Origin: Verrucomicrobiales bacterium
GTDB lineage: Bacteria; Verrucomicrobiota; Verrucomicrobiia; Methylacidiphilales; JAAUTS01
Reading direction: 5' to 3'
DNA length: 64,000 nt
NCBI GenBank assembly: GCA_031256975.1
Contig: JAIRPN010000004.1
Coordinates: forward strand, 62,001-126,000
The position numbers and the translations under genes are program-made. Positions 9,876 through 17,546 of this stretch are shown piece after piece. How positions within the stretch are numbered: position 1 is the first letter of the stretch; each line of letters begins with the position of its first letter. The notes beneath the pieces were generated by a model. It was not told the origin of the DNA. It did not search any database and saw only the letters and a list, made by a program, of their open reading frames with translations.

Positions 9876-11132
9876 CTAAATTTTTGCTTTGGCCCCGACC
9901 TCTCCATCAGACAGCCTAATTTTTACATCTTGCGCCGCTAATACTGAAGCTTTTTTTCGCAAGACCTGTCCCTTGGCATCAAAAACGATGGCATAACCGC
10001 GATTCAAGGTCTGCTGCGGCGAAAGCAGACGCAATTGATCGGCCTTGGCCTGCAACAGCTTCCGAAACTCCGTAAAACGCCGCTCCGGCGACGCTAATGT
10101 CCATCTTTGCCGCAGGTTCTTGACTTTTTCACAAGAGCGTTCGGCCACCAATGCCAAACCCCGTTTGAGTTCGCCATCAAAATCATCCAGTCGCTGGAAC
10201 ATCTGCTCCACGATCCGCACCGGCTCGCGGAATACGTAATGATCACGGTTAGCGGCCAATTTCCAACGGCATTTTTCCAGATAACTGGCAACCTCCCGCT
10301 GCAAATCCTCCTCGAAATCGACCAGTTTTTCCAGCCATTCACCGTCGGACAAACTGACCAGTTCGGCCGCCGCCGAAGGTGTCGGGGCGCGCAAATCCGC
10401 GGCAAAATCGCAGATGGTAAAATCAATTTCGTGCCCGACCCCGCTAATAATGGGAATTGCCGACGAAGCCACCGCGCGGGCCACCACTTCCTCGTTGAAC
10501 GCCCACAAATCCTCCAGACTGCCGCCGCCGCGCGCGACAATGATCACGTCAACCTCCGCCAGGCGATTTAGCTCGCTAATGGCAAGAGCGACCTCTTCCG
10601 CCGCTCCCTCACCCTGCACCCGCACGCCAAACACCTGCACGGTCAGGCGCGGGCAACGACGCTGGATAATTTGCAGAAAATCACGCAGGGCGGCACCGGT
10701 GGGCGATGTAACCACGGCGATCTTCTCCGGGAACAACGGCAACGGACGTTTCCGCTCCTCGTCGAACAAACCTTCCGCTTGCAACTTCCGCTTTAGCGCC
10801 TCGAATTTCTCTTGCAGATTCCCCTTGCCCTCTGGCTCCATGCGGGTCACGCGAATCTGGTATTCACCACGCGGCTGGTAAACCGTCAGTTCGCCGCTAA
10901 CGACGACACTTTGGCCGTCCTGCGGATTGAATTTCAACAAACCCGCCAAACCCCGGAACAACACCGCGCGAATCTGGCTGGTTTCGTCCTTGAGCGTGAA
11001 ATAGATATGTCCCGAGCTTTGCCGACGTAAATTGGAAATCTCCCCGCGCACGCTAACCGTGCCGATTTGCCCTTCCAGCAAATCGCGGATTTCCGAGTTT
11101 AACTGACTGACCGTTAGCGTTTGTTCCGGCAT
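9876..11132 (-). CDS. xseA: Exodeoxyribonuclease VII large subunit
   Basis: The catalytic subunit of exonuclease VII degrades single-stranded DNA to oligonucleotides. The protein is 418 aa. An N-terminal OB fold (SVRGEISNLRRQSSGHIYFTLKDE) is followed by the nuclease core with VVTSPTGAALRDF, IIVARGGGSLEDLWAFNEE and ISGVGHEIDFTICDFAADLRAPTPSAAAE. A helical region follows, then NRGYAIV near the C-terminus. Nine TTAGCG/CGCTAA motifs occur in 1.26 kb, the highest density in the window, read in several codon phases (for example TTA-GCG as Leu-Ala and GCT-AAC as Ala-Asn). Confidence 0.97.
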   Translation of the reverse strand: MPEQTLTVSQLNSEIRDLLEGQIGTVSVRGEISNLRRQSSGHIYFTLKDETSQIRAVLFRGLAGLLKFNPQDGQSVVVSGELTVYQPRGEYQIRVTRMEPEGKGNLQEKFEALKRKLQAEGLFDEERKRPLPLFPEKIAVVTSPTGAALRDFLQIIQRRCPRLTVQVFGVRVQGEGAAEEVALAISELNRLAEVDVIIVARGGGSLEDLWAFNEEVVARAVASSAIPIISGVGHEIDFTICDFAADLRAPTPSAAAELVSLSDGEWLEKLVDFEEDLQREVASYLEKCRWKLAANRDHYVFREPVRIVEQMFQRLDDFDGELKRGLALVAERSCEKVKNLRQRWTLASPERRFTEFRKLLQAKADQLRLLSPQQTLNRGYAIVFDAKGQVLRKKASVLAAQDVKIRLSDGEVGAKAKI

Positions 11133-11141
11133 AAAATTAAT

Positions 11142-11168
11142 CTCACGCAGAGACGCGGAGCCGCAGAA
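11142..11168. repeat. Half copy of a CGCAGAGACGCGGAG-type repeat
   Basis: The gap between xseA and the next gene carries CACGCAGAGACGCGGAGC, which matches one arm of the larger inverted repeat at 12090-12195. It looks like a solo arm of the same dispersed element. Confidence 0.55.
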
Positions 11169-11171
11169 AAA

Positions 11172-11978
11172 CTATTTCTCTTTTCCGTTTGATGGCAGTT
11201 CAACCGCCTGCTGGATACGTTCGATTTTCAACGCTTTGCCCGTTTCTTCGTCGATCTCGGCGAAGATGCCATCCACCTGCGGCTGCTTGGCGCTAACGGT
11301 CATCCGCACCGGCATTAGCGTCTTATAACGCTCGAGAATCGGTTCCTTGTCGCGGCCGATCACCGAATCATGCCCGCCGCAAAAACCCGCGTCAGTGATG
11401 TAAGCCGTGCCGCCGGGCAAAATCTTGTCGTCCGCTGTCTGCACATGGGTATGGGTGCCCACCACCACCGAGACCTGCCCGTCCACCGCATGGCCGAACG
11501 CGATTTTCTCCGAAGTGGTCTCGGCATGAAAATCCACCAGAATGCAATTGGTCTCGCGTTTCACCTGTTCCAAAATCGGCGGCAACCCAAGCACCGGATT
11601 ATCCACCGGCACCGGCATGAAGGTACGGCCCATGGCATTGATCACGCCGAATTTCTTGCCATTGCCGCTAACGACCACCCACCCCAGGCCGGGACTGGTG
11701 GTGGGGAAATTAAAGGGACGGATCAGGCGCGGCTCCTGTTCGAAAAATGGCAGGATTTCCCGCTGGTCCCAAGTGTGATCACCCAGCGTGATGACATCGA
11801 CTTTGCAGCGTAAAATCTCGTAGACCAGCCGCGGGGTGATGCCATGGCCACCCGCCGCATTCTCGCCGTTCACCACGATGAAATCAGGCGCATAACGCTC
11901 CTTCAGCATCGGCAAAGCCGTCTTGACCGCGTCACGGCCCGGTTCACCCACGATATCACCCAGAAAAATAATACGCAT
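11172..11978 (-). CDS. YmdB-family metallophosphoesterase
   Basis: A 268-aa calcineurin-like phosphoesterase of the YmdB/TIGR00282 type. Characterised members hydrolyse cyclic nucleotides or phosphodiesters; the substrate here is unknown. Motifs in order: FLGDIVGEPGRDAV (metal site), VNGENAAGGHGITP, TLGDHTWDQREI (where GDHTWD replaces the usual GNHxWD form), LVDFHAETTSEK and VVGTHTHVQTAD. The last 25 residues form a charged tail. The gene starts with ATG 194 bp after the MITE-like repeat region and ends 39 bp before xseA, so it could be the first gene of the xse-dxs transcript. Confidence 0.88.
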   Translation of the reverse strand: MRIIFLGDIVGEPGRDAVKTALPMLKERYAPDFIVVNGENAAGGHGITPRLVYEILRCKVDVITLGDHTWDQREILPFFEQEPRLIRPFNFPTTSPGLGWVVVSGNGKKFGVINAMGRTFMPVPVDNPVLGLPPILEQVKRETNCILVDFHAETTSEKIAFGHAVDGQVSVVVGTHTHVQTADDKILPGGTAYITDAGFCGGHDSVIGRDKEPILERYKTLMPVRMTVSAKQPQVDGIFAEIDEETGKALKIERIQQAVELPSNGKEK

Positions 11979-12005
11979 TCCGGTAAGCTAGAAGAAGCCG
12001 GGATT

Positions 12006-12028
12006 GGTTAAAAGGTAATTTTCGTCCG
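12006..12028. repeat. Short intergenic repeat, copy 1
   Basis: A 23-bp stretch (GGTTAAAAG then GTAATTTTCGTCCG) recurs at 15153-15174 with one deletion and one mismatch. Both copies lie upstream of minus-strand genes, but at different distances. It is either a remnant of a dispersed repeat or a shared protein-binding site. Confidence 0.45.
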
Positions 12029-12089
12029 GAACACGGTTCCCCAACAAAAAACCGGGTGCCCCATTGTGAAGCCGCCTCGGCTTTGAAAG

Positions 12090-12195
12090 TTCACCGCAGA
12101 GGCGCGGAGTTCGCAGAGAGTTTTCATTGGGGTTGATCAATCGTATGTCCAACCTTATTCAAATCCTCTCCGCGTCCTCTGCGCCTCGGCGGTGA
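12090..12195. repeat. MITE/REP-like inverted repeat
   Basis: Two arms of about 31 bp (12090-12120 and 12165-12195) are inverted copies with a handful of mismatches. Each begins TTCACCGC and continues with GAGGCGC...GAG. They flank a unique 44-bp centre. No open frame is inside. Repeats built from CGCAGAG/CGCGGAG words are common non-autonomous elements in environmental bacterial genomes. This copy sits between the YmdB-type gene and the autotransporter stop, where it could also fold as a terminator. Confidence 0.7.
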
Positions 12196-12206
12196 ATGTA
12201 CTTGTT

Positions 12207-15011
12207 TTAGAACTGATGACGATAACCGAAGTTCAAGCCCCACGGTTTGTCGTATTTGTCACCTAAACTGGCTTCATAATCGAGATGGAGTTGGTTCCGT
12301 GTGTCAAGTTGGTAGACAATGCCCGTACCAATCACTCCCCTGCCTCCGTCTGTCGTTGGACGCCATTCACCGCCACTGGCTCGCACTTTGCCGCCTGAAC
12401 TGATTTGCTCAATGCCTCCCACTTTCACGTAGGGTTGCAGCCAACCCTTTTCATTGAGCTTGATGTTCCGGCCAAACCGTGCGCCACCGTAGAATTGCAC
12501 GATGTCGGCATCGTCGAGATCCACCGCCATGCCCTGGGTGGTGGTGTAATTGTCATTAATGAGGTGCAGATAACTTACTTGCACGCTCGGTTCGGCAAAC
12601 CAGCCGCCGGCGAATTGGAATTGCCTGCCCAGTTCCAGGCTAAGGCCCACGCCGTAGCTGTTGTAGGAACCATGGTCTTCGCCATCAAAAGAGGTGTCAA
12701 AGTACTGGCCCTTGACGATCGTGTCGGCGTACCAGCCCTCCTTGTTGATCCAAGTCCCGTACAAGCCGCCATAGCCGCTGTCGGTGCCGCCATTGTAACC
12801 GCTGTGGAAATCCCGGTCGACCCCGCCGTAACCGGCGAAGACACCGGTGTAAAGGGTGTTGTTGTCATCAACCAACCATGCCTTGTCGGTGCCCAAGTCA
12901 ACGCCGTATTGGGTTTCACTGAAACCTTTGACTCCGCTAATGCCGGTATTCAGGTTCACCTGCTGGCCGTAGCTTCTCACCCAGATGTTTTCCACCAAGC
13001 TTTCACTCTTCACCCTTCTCTCTTCACTATTCAACCTCAGTTCTCCCATTCTCTTGAGCAGATTATCTTGCTGGGTGAACCAGAAGCTCCTGATCGCGGC
13101 AGCGCTGTTCAAGATCGCGTCACCCTCACTGCTGATGATCGGGTTGCTGCCGCTCAGCCAGAGGTACCAATTATTGGCGGACAGATTAATATCGCCACCA
13201 TTGCGAACCGTGTAGTCGAACATACCCGCCGACGCCGAGCCGCTGAAGGTGGCGATGCCGTCGGCAGTCTGTACCAGCAACAAAGGCGCTTCCTTGCCGG
13301 ACGGGGCATTACCGCTGTTGACGATAATCAGGTGGTGATCGCCACTGCTGGCCCCTTCTATCTCAATGGCATCGGCAATTCCCCCGGCAATATCGGTATT
13401 GATACGAAAATTGCCGTTACCGCCAAGATTACCGGTGACAGTCAGCCTTTTGCCAAGCTGACCAAAATCCACTGTGCCGTTATTCGTCAAGTTTTGCAAC
13501 CTTTGGTCAAAGCCACCCATGGCAAAAGCGCCATCCGGGTTAATCACCAGTGTATTGCTATCGACAATCACATCCTGCACCCCGCCGCGCAAAAGCGCAC
13601 CACTTTGGATGACAGTGTTTCCATGGTAATCCTTAACTGTATCAAAGACCGTGACACCACTACGGGCTTCGACGGAGAGATTGGCACCGCTGATCGCGTT
13701 GGAAAAAGTCATTTCTCCGCCCTGGTCAAAGATTACTTTGGCGCTGCCATTATTGGTGCCGCCAACCACCGCTGCCAAGCCATTGCCATCACTGCCGGTG
13801 ATACGGACACCGGTGCCGCCAATGACCAGCACTCCGTCGCCATTGCCCGCGCCAAGTAATAGTTCCCCGGCGTAGACTTGTCCCTGTCCGCGCAATTCCA
13901 GCCGGCCCGAGCCGTCATCGCCAACCATCAGTAAATCTCCACTCCGCCAAACTCCGCGTCCATCAATAATCGCGGAACCAACACCGGTGGAGCCCGATCC
14001 GATAACTCCCCAAGTTCCCTCCACTACTCCGTCCCCGTCAACAACCAAGCTCGCACGACCATTAAATCCCAAAGCAATTTCTCCATTATTTTGCCATAGG
14101 CCACTGCCGCTAATGATCACACTGCCATCGCTTGTCTCCCGGTCGCCTACAACAGCGCCGCTGACTAAATTTTTCACCATTCCGTTGCCATCAATTTGCA
14201 AGGTTCCACTTGACCCGTAGCCGACACCGAAGTAAGTGCTTGCATCTCCTTGGTCAACCAATAACAAACCATGACCGGTGACTCTCAAGAGACCCACCGC
14301 ACCATCATATGTGCCAATGGATACCTGACTGCCGGACATCGAACCGCTGTCCATGATAGTCAGGCTGCCTTGTCCCCGTTGCCCCACATTGACATAGTTA
14401 TATCGCCAATAACCATGATCGCTAATCACCATGGTGCCGGTTCGATCATTGCGAGTTGCCGCAATCTGGAGAGTGCTGCCATTGCTGCCGCTTCCCGTTA
14501 CAAACAGGCTGCCATTACCCGACAATCCCACGTAAAAATTGCTGGTTGATTCCACAACGCCGGAGACTATGAGGCTTGCGCTGTTAGCGGCATCTGTTGC
14601 GATGTGAAAACTGCCATTTTGCATCGAACCGCTAATCACCATCGTTCCCATGTCGGTATAAACACTGGCGCTGGTTCCGAAATCACTACTGCCACTGAGC
14701 GTTAGCGTGCCAGTGCCGATCTTTTTTAAGAAAAGAGTGGTAGTCCCATTGGGACCGCGGGCAACAACAGCTTCATTGGCAATAGTGACATCATAGCCGT
14801 TGGTATCGAAGATAAGGGCTGGCACGCCGCTCGCTAGGCCGGTGCCGCTTAGAATTAACCGTCCCTCACCGGCAAAATAATCTGCGTTGTTACCGGTGGC
14901 GCTAACGGTCACACCATTAAACGTGCGGTCAGCATGTGCGGCAACCACCAGACACCAGCCTAAAATTACCGCCACAAGGTGAATTCGGATAAGATATTGC
15001 AGCCTGCTCAT
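12207..15011 (-). CDS. Autotransporter (type Va) with beta-rich passenger
   Basis: A 934-aa surface protein. A signal peptide (MSRLQYLIRIHLVAVILGWCLVVAAHA) precedes a passenger of about 600 residues. The passenger consists of Gly/Ser-rich imperfect repeats such as GSGSLTIMDSGS and GSAIIDGRGVW, the pattern of a right-handed beta-helix. An alpha-linker (AAAIRSFWFTQQDNLLKRM) leads to a 12-strand beta-barrel of about 270 residues ending in YRHQF, a terminal Phe as expected for BAM recognition. The start is ATG 15011; a GTG 24 bp upstream is possible but adds residues before the signal. About eight TTAGCG motifs are present. The passenger function is unknown; adhesion is a guess. Confidence 0.9.
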   Translation of the reverse strand: MSRLQYLIRIHLVAVILGWCLVVAAHADRTFNGVTVSATGNNADYFAGEGRLILSGTGLASGVPALIFDTNGYDVTIANEAVVARGPNGTTTLFLKKIGTGTLTLSGSSDFGTSASVYTDMGTMVISGSMQNGSFHIATDAANSASLIVSGVVESTSNFYVGLSGNGSLFVTGSGSNGSTLQIAATRNDRTGTMVISDHGYWRYNYVNVGQRGQGSLTIMDSGSMSGSQVSIGTYDGAVGLLRVTGHGLLLVDQGDASTYFGVGYGSSGTLQIDGNGMVKNLVSGAVVGDRETSDGSVIISGSGLWQNNGEIALGFNGRASLVVDGDGVVEGTWGVIGSGSTGVGSAIIDGRGVWRSGDLLMVGDDGSGRLELRGQGQVYAGELLLGAGNGDGVLVIGGTGVRITGSDGNGLAAVVGGTNNGSAKVIFDQGGEMTFSNAISGANLSVEARSGVTVFDTVKDYHGNTVIQSGALLRGGVQDVIVDSNTLVINPDGAFAMGGFDQRLQNLTNNGTVDFGQLGKRLTVTGNLGGNGNFRINTDIAGGIADAIEIEGASSGDHHLIIVNSGNAPSGKEAPLLLVQTADGIATFSGSASAGMFDYTVRNGGDINLSANNWYLWLSGSNPIISSEGDAILNSAAAIRSFWFTQQDNLLKRMGELRLNSEERRVKSESLVENIWVRSYGQQVNLNTGISGVKGFSETQYGVDLGTDKAWLVDDNNTLYTGVFAGYGGVDRDFHSGYNGGTDSGYGGLYGTWINKEGWYADTIVKGQYFDTSFDGEDHGSYNSYGVGLSLELGRQFQFAGGWFAEPSVQVSYLHLINDNYTTTQGMAVDLDDADIVQFYGGARFGRNIKLNEKGWLQPYVKVGGIEQISSGGKVRASGGEWRPTTDGGRGVIGTGIVYQLDTRNQLHLDYEASLGDKYDKPWGLNFGYRHQF
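13001..13034 (-). repeat. In-frame GTGAAGAGTGAA-type purine repeat inside the autotransporter
   Basis: Read on the coding strand, this stretch is made of GTGAAGAG/AGTGAAAG-like words and encodes NSEERRVKSES between the linker helix and the beta-barrel. Its purine-only composition differs from the surrounding gene. It resembles short dispersed repeats usually found in intergenic DNA, so it may be an in-frame insertion. Confidence 0.4.
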
Positions 15012-15152
15012 TTGATGTATAAAAATCTCATGCACTCAATACAAAAACAAGGATTTTCGCTATAAAATGTATTGGAAATCTATAAAACTACATTGGGATA
15101 CAGTTTTAGGCGCAAAAAATCCCTGTCGTGCCATCCGGCGCCCACTTTAATC

Positions 15153-15174
15153 GGTTAAAGATAATTTTCGTCCG
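15153..15174. repeat. Short intergenic repeat, copy 2
   Basis: The partner of 12006-12028: GGTTAAAG followed by ATAATTTTCGTCCG. It lies about 140 bp upstream of the autotransporter ATG and runs directly into a CGCTAATG motif. Confidence 0.45.
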
Positions 15175-15192
15175 CTAATGACGACAAAGAAA

Positions 15193-15220
15193 CGCCCGGT
15201 TCAGCCACCTAAACCGGGCG
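15193..15220 (-). terminator. Terminator of the PEP-CTERM gene
   Basis: A 9-bp stem CGCCCGGTT/AACCGGGCG has a 10-nt loop and lies 33 bp past the stop of the 15253-16107 gene. On the minus strand it is followed by TTTCTTT. It separates that gene from the autotransporter. Confidence 0.7.
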
Positions 15221-15252
15221 CCCTACCATTTAGGATTCTAGGACCGATTCAC

Positions 15253-16107
15253 TCAGGAATTGGCAATGGTAAATTTGGATGAACGATGCCTGGCGGTCAG
15301 AAACAGCACGACCACGCCAATGCCTAACAAAACATAGGTTGAAGGTTCCGGAATGCTCTGAACCAGGTTTGGGTTGGCGGCATCGCTTTGATCCAGTTGC
15401 ATGCCGTAGATTTGCGCATGTTGCACACCGCTAAACGAAATGTTGAACGAGGTAATCGATCCATCCCCCGTATAGGTTGGAAGCAATGTGGCTAAATCCA
15501 GGTTTGATAAATCCCACTGCAAGGCATAGGTATTGATATAAACTTCCTCCGTTCCCGTCGGCATTTCGACACTGCCGTTATCGAACTTGTCCGTGACCGC
15601 CCAGTAAGTGGCTTCCAGTGACAAGGTAACGCCTCCGTCCAAGGTCAGGTTCAGAACAGGCAACTCATGGTTGTAAAAATCATAAGTCCACGCCTCGCCG
15701 ATGCTGATTTGAAACACCAAGGTCTGCAGGCCACTAACGGGCGTGGCATCCTGCACCATCAGGGTGCCGCCAAAATTATTGATATCCGCGGAAAAGCCGC
15801 CGAAATAAATCGATCCTCCGGCCATGTACGGACCGCCGCCGCTACCGTTGGCCACCTTGGCCAGTTGGGCGGTTCCGCCGCCGCTTTGCGAGGCAACCGG
15901 CGACCACATGGTGGTGCCGGGAAAACTGCCGGTGCCGGGAATCGCAGTGGCTGTCAAGTTGGTCCAGGCATCGCTGCTTAGCGTTCCACCCAGGTTGTAA
16001 TTGCTGAAGGACAAGGTGTACTGCGCCTTCGCGGTTAGCGGCAATAATGCGGTCAACACTATTGCTGCCGTCATCATCACCCCGGTTAATCGTGTTTTTT
16101 GTAACAT
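15253..16107 (-). CDS. PEP-CTERM sorted secreted protein
   Basis: A 284-aa exported protein. The N-terminal signal peptide (TAAIVLTALLPLTAKA) is followed by about 220 residues of beta-rich sequence without recognisable catalytic motifs. It ends with a PEP-CTERM tail: SIPEPSTYVLLGIGVVVLFL and then a basic end ARHRSSK. Exosortase should cleave at the PEP box and hand the protein to the envelope or surface. No exosortase gene is in the window. It is divergent from the AraC gene across 162 bp. Its tail is strikingly like that of the 46-aa peptide at 17309 (SIPEPSxYxLLGxGxxVLF), which ties the two genes together. Function unknown. Confidence 0.85.
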   Translation of the reverse strand: MLQKTRLTGVMMTAAIVLTALLPLTAKAQYTLSFSNYNLGGTLSSDAWTNLTATAIPGTGSFPGTTMWSPVASQSGGGTAQLAKVANGSGGGPYMAGGSIYFGGFSADINNFGGTLMVQDATPVSGLQTLVFQISIGEAWTYDFYNHELPVLNLTLDGGVTLSLEATYWAVTDKFDNGSVEMPTGTEEVYINTYALQWDLSNLDLATLLPTYTGDGSITSFNISFSGVQHAQIYGMQLDQSDAANPNLVQSIPEPSTYVLLGIGVVVLFLTARHRSSKFTIANS

Positions 16108-16153
16108 ACGCGGTCCAAGTTACGTCATCTCCCTGCCCCGTGCTTTCTTAGCC

Positions 16154-16176
16154 TTGCGAATCAGCTGCTGCGAATT
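16154..16176. promoter_or_regulatory. Candidate AraC-type direct repeat
   Basis: TTGCGAATC and CTGCGAATT are repeated with 14-bp spacing in the intergenic region between the divergent PEP-CTERM and AraC genes. A third related word, TTGCGGATT, lies just before the AraC ATG. Direct half-sites are the usual AraC-family operator layout. No experimental or comparative support is available here. Confidence 0.3.
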
Positions 16177-16269
16177 GCACTACCAAAGCAATCGCCAATC
16201 CGGCGCAAGAATACGTCAGTCGCGCGGGTTGAGCTGGATTTTCCATGAAATTATACTGGTTGCGGATTC

Positions 16270-17238
16270 ATGTCGGAAAAGGATCAACAATTGTCGGAGC
16301 AACCGGTCTGGGATCAGGTTATCGGCACCTGGCGTTTGGTGCATGGCAGCATCCAGGATCTCGGCGCCAGCATCGAGTGGCACGATTTCCGGCTGGCCCA
16401 GGATTTTGACTGGACCAAGAGTTTTCACCCCGAATGCCTGGAAATCTGCCTGAACTACCTGGGACAGGCTGAATTTTCCCTCAGGAACCAGCAGTCCTTG
16501 CTGACCGAAAATCAATTGGCCTGGTACCTGCCGGGCAATAGTCCGGTCACGGCAAAACGTTATGCGGATTCCCTGCATCGTTTTTTCACCTTGGAAGTGA
16601 CCCAGGATTTTCTCGAACGCCAGTTTGTCGGGTTGACCGGCCAATTGAAAAAGCCGGTGCAAATTTTCCTTCGTCGCCGTGCGTCCTTTGATTCCTTTGT
16701 CCAGATCCAGTCGATTCCCAGCACATTATTGGGAATGCGCAGCATGTTACTCGAACCTCCGGTGTTATCCGTGGCGGAACCCCTTTGGTATCAGGGGAAA
16801 ATCCTGGAAATCCTGTCGCACACCCTGTTTGAGGAGCAACCCGTTCAGGAATTGTTTTGCCACAAACAACACCGCCTGAAGCGCGAACGGGTGGAACGGG
16901 TGCGTTATTTGTTGGAACGCGACATGGAAAATCCTCCTTCGCTCGGCGACCTGGCCAAAGCCGTCGAATGCAGCCCGTTTTATCTCAGCCGCATCTTTGC
17001 CGAGGAGACGGGAGTCAGCATCCCCAAATACCTGCGGATGAAACGCATTGAAAAAGCCGCCGACCTGCTCGCCAATGGCAAACATAACGTGACCGAGGCC
17101 GCCATGTCCGTTGGTTATTCAAGCCTGAGCGCCTTCAACAAAGCCTTTGTCGAACAAATCGGAGTTTGTCCCGGGCTATACGGGCTGCCACTGCAGGGCG
17201 GCAAGAACTATCTGAAAAGAAAGCCGCCCGGAAGATAA
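16270..17238 (+). CDS. AraC-family transcriptional regulator
   Basis: A 322-aa regulator. Residues 1-210 form a sensing domain I cannot place in a named family. The C-terminal 100 residues carry two helix-turn-helix units: SLGDLAKAVECSPFYLSRIF and NVTEAAMSVGYSSLSAFNKAF, followed by the usual P-G-Y end (CPGLYGLP). The start is ATG at 16270. It is divergent from the PEP-CTERM gene and 70 bp upstream of the micropeptide-pseudopilin-HutW string, so it is the obvious candidate controller of both. The effector is not visible; iron, siderophore or haem is a guess from the HutW neighbour. Confidence 0.9.
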   Translation: MSEKDQQLSEQPVWDQVIGTWRLVHGSIQDLGASIEWHDFRLAQDFDWTKSFHPECLEICLNYLGQAEFSLRNQQSLLTENQLAWYLPGNSPVTAKRYADSLHRFFTLEVTQDFLERQFVGLTGQLKKPVQIFLRRRASFDSFVQIQSIPSTLLGMRSMLLEPPVLSVAEPLWYQGKILEILSHTLFEEQPVQELFCHKQHRLKRERVERVRYLLERDMENPPSLGDLAKAVECSPFYLSRIFAEETGVSIPKYLRMKRIEKAADLLANGKHNVTEAAMSVGYSSLSAFNKAFVEQIGVCPGLYGLPLQGGKNYLKRKPPGR

Positions 17239-17284
17239 CAATTCCGAGCAAGCCGGGCACAAGCACGAGGAAGCACAGATCCGT

Positions 17285-17308
17285 GAATTCCCGCAATATC
17301 GGGGAATC
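17285..17308 (+). promoter_or_regulatory. Hairpin overlapping the ribosome-binding site of the 46-aa gene
   Basis: ATTCCC (17287-17292) pairs with GGGAAT (17302-17307) across a 9-nt loop. The purine-rich GGGGAA that would serve as ribosome-binding site lies in the right arm and ends two bases before the ATG. Folding would hide it. This could be translational control or a chance fold. Confidence 0.35.
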
Positions 17309-17449
17309 ATGACAAAGATATCAACCAGCTTGCTTTCCTCGGTGGAGTTATGGTTCACCAGTATTCCGGAACCCTCCATTTATTTTCTTCTGGGGGTCGG
17401 GCTGGGCGTCCTGTTCATCCTGAAAAAGATCGGCCAACAAAATGCGTAA
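17309..17449 (+). CDS. 46-aa PEP-CTERM-only membrane peptide
   Basis: The peptide has a polar N-terminal part of about 18 residues (MTKISTSLLSSVELWFT). A complete PEP-CTERM module follows: SIPEPS, a hydrophobic helix (IYFLLGVGLGVLFI) and a basic end KKIG. There is no N-terminal signal peptide and no passenger domain, so the protein is essentially a bare sorting tag. The similarity to the tail of the 284-aa protein at 15253-16107 (SIPEPSxYxLLG) argues that it is a real gene. Its stop region overlaps the next start by 8 bp. It could be a membrane subunit, an exosortase decoy or regulator, or a relic of a larger PEP-CTERM gene; the sequence does not decide. Confidence 0.7.
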   Translation: MTKISTSLLSSVELWFTSIPEPSIYFLLGVGLGVLFILKKIGQQNA

Positions 17450-17546
17450 CCTGATAACAGGCTTGGATTCCGGCTTCGGCTGGATCTGGCTGGGCATTCC
17501 CCTGCTCTGGATCGTTCATTTTAACCATCGTTCTTCTTCCCAATGA
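17442..17546 (+). CDS. 34-aa single-span membrane peptide
   Basis: A tiny open frame encodes one hydrophobic, Trp-rich helix (GFGWIWLGIPLLWIVHF) between a short N-terminus and NHRSSSQ. It begins with ATG inside the 46-aa gene (8-bp overlap). It ends with TGA overlapping the ATG of the pseudopilin gene (ATGA, 4-bp overlap), the typical layout of translationally coupled genes. I recognise no family. The overlaps on both sides and the clean single transmembrane helix are the case for it being real; with no homologue known, this stays tentative. Confidence 0.55.
   Translation: MRNLITGLDSGFGWIWLGIPLLWIVHFNHRSSSQ

Noticed and set aside
12405-13859. 484-codon open frame opposite the autotransporter
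   Set aside because: The coding strand shows a signal peptide, passenger repeats and a barrel ending in Phe; the opposite frame shows none.
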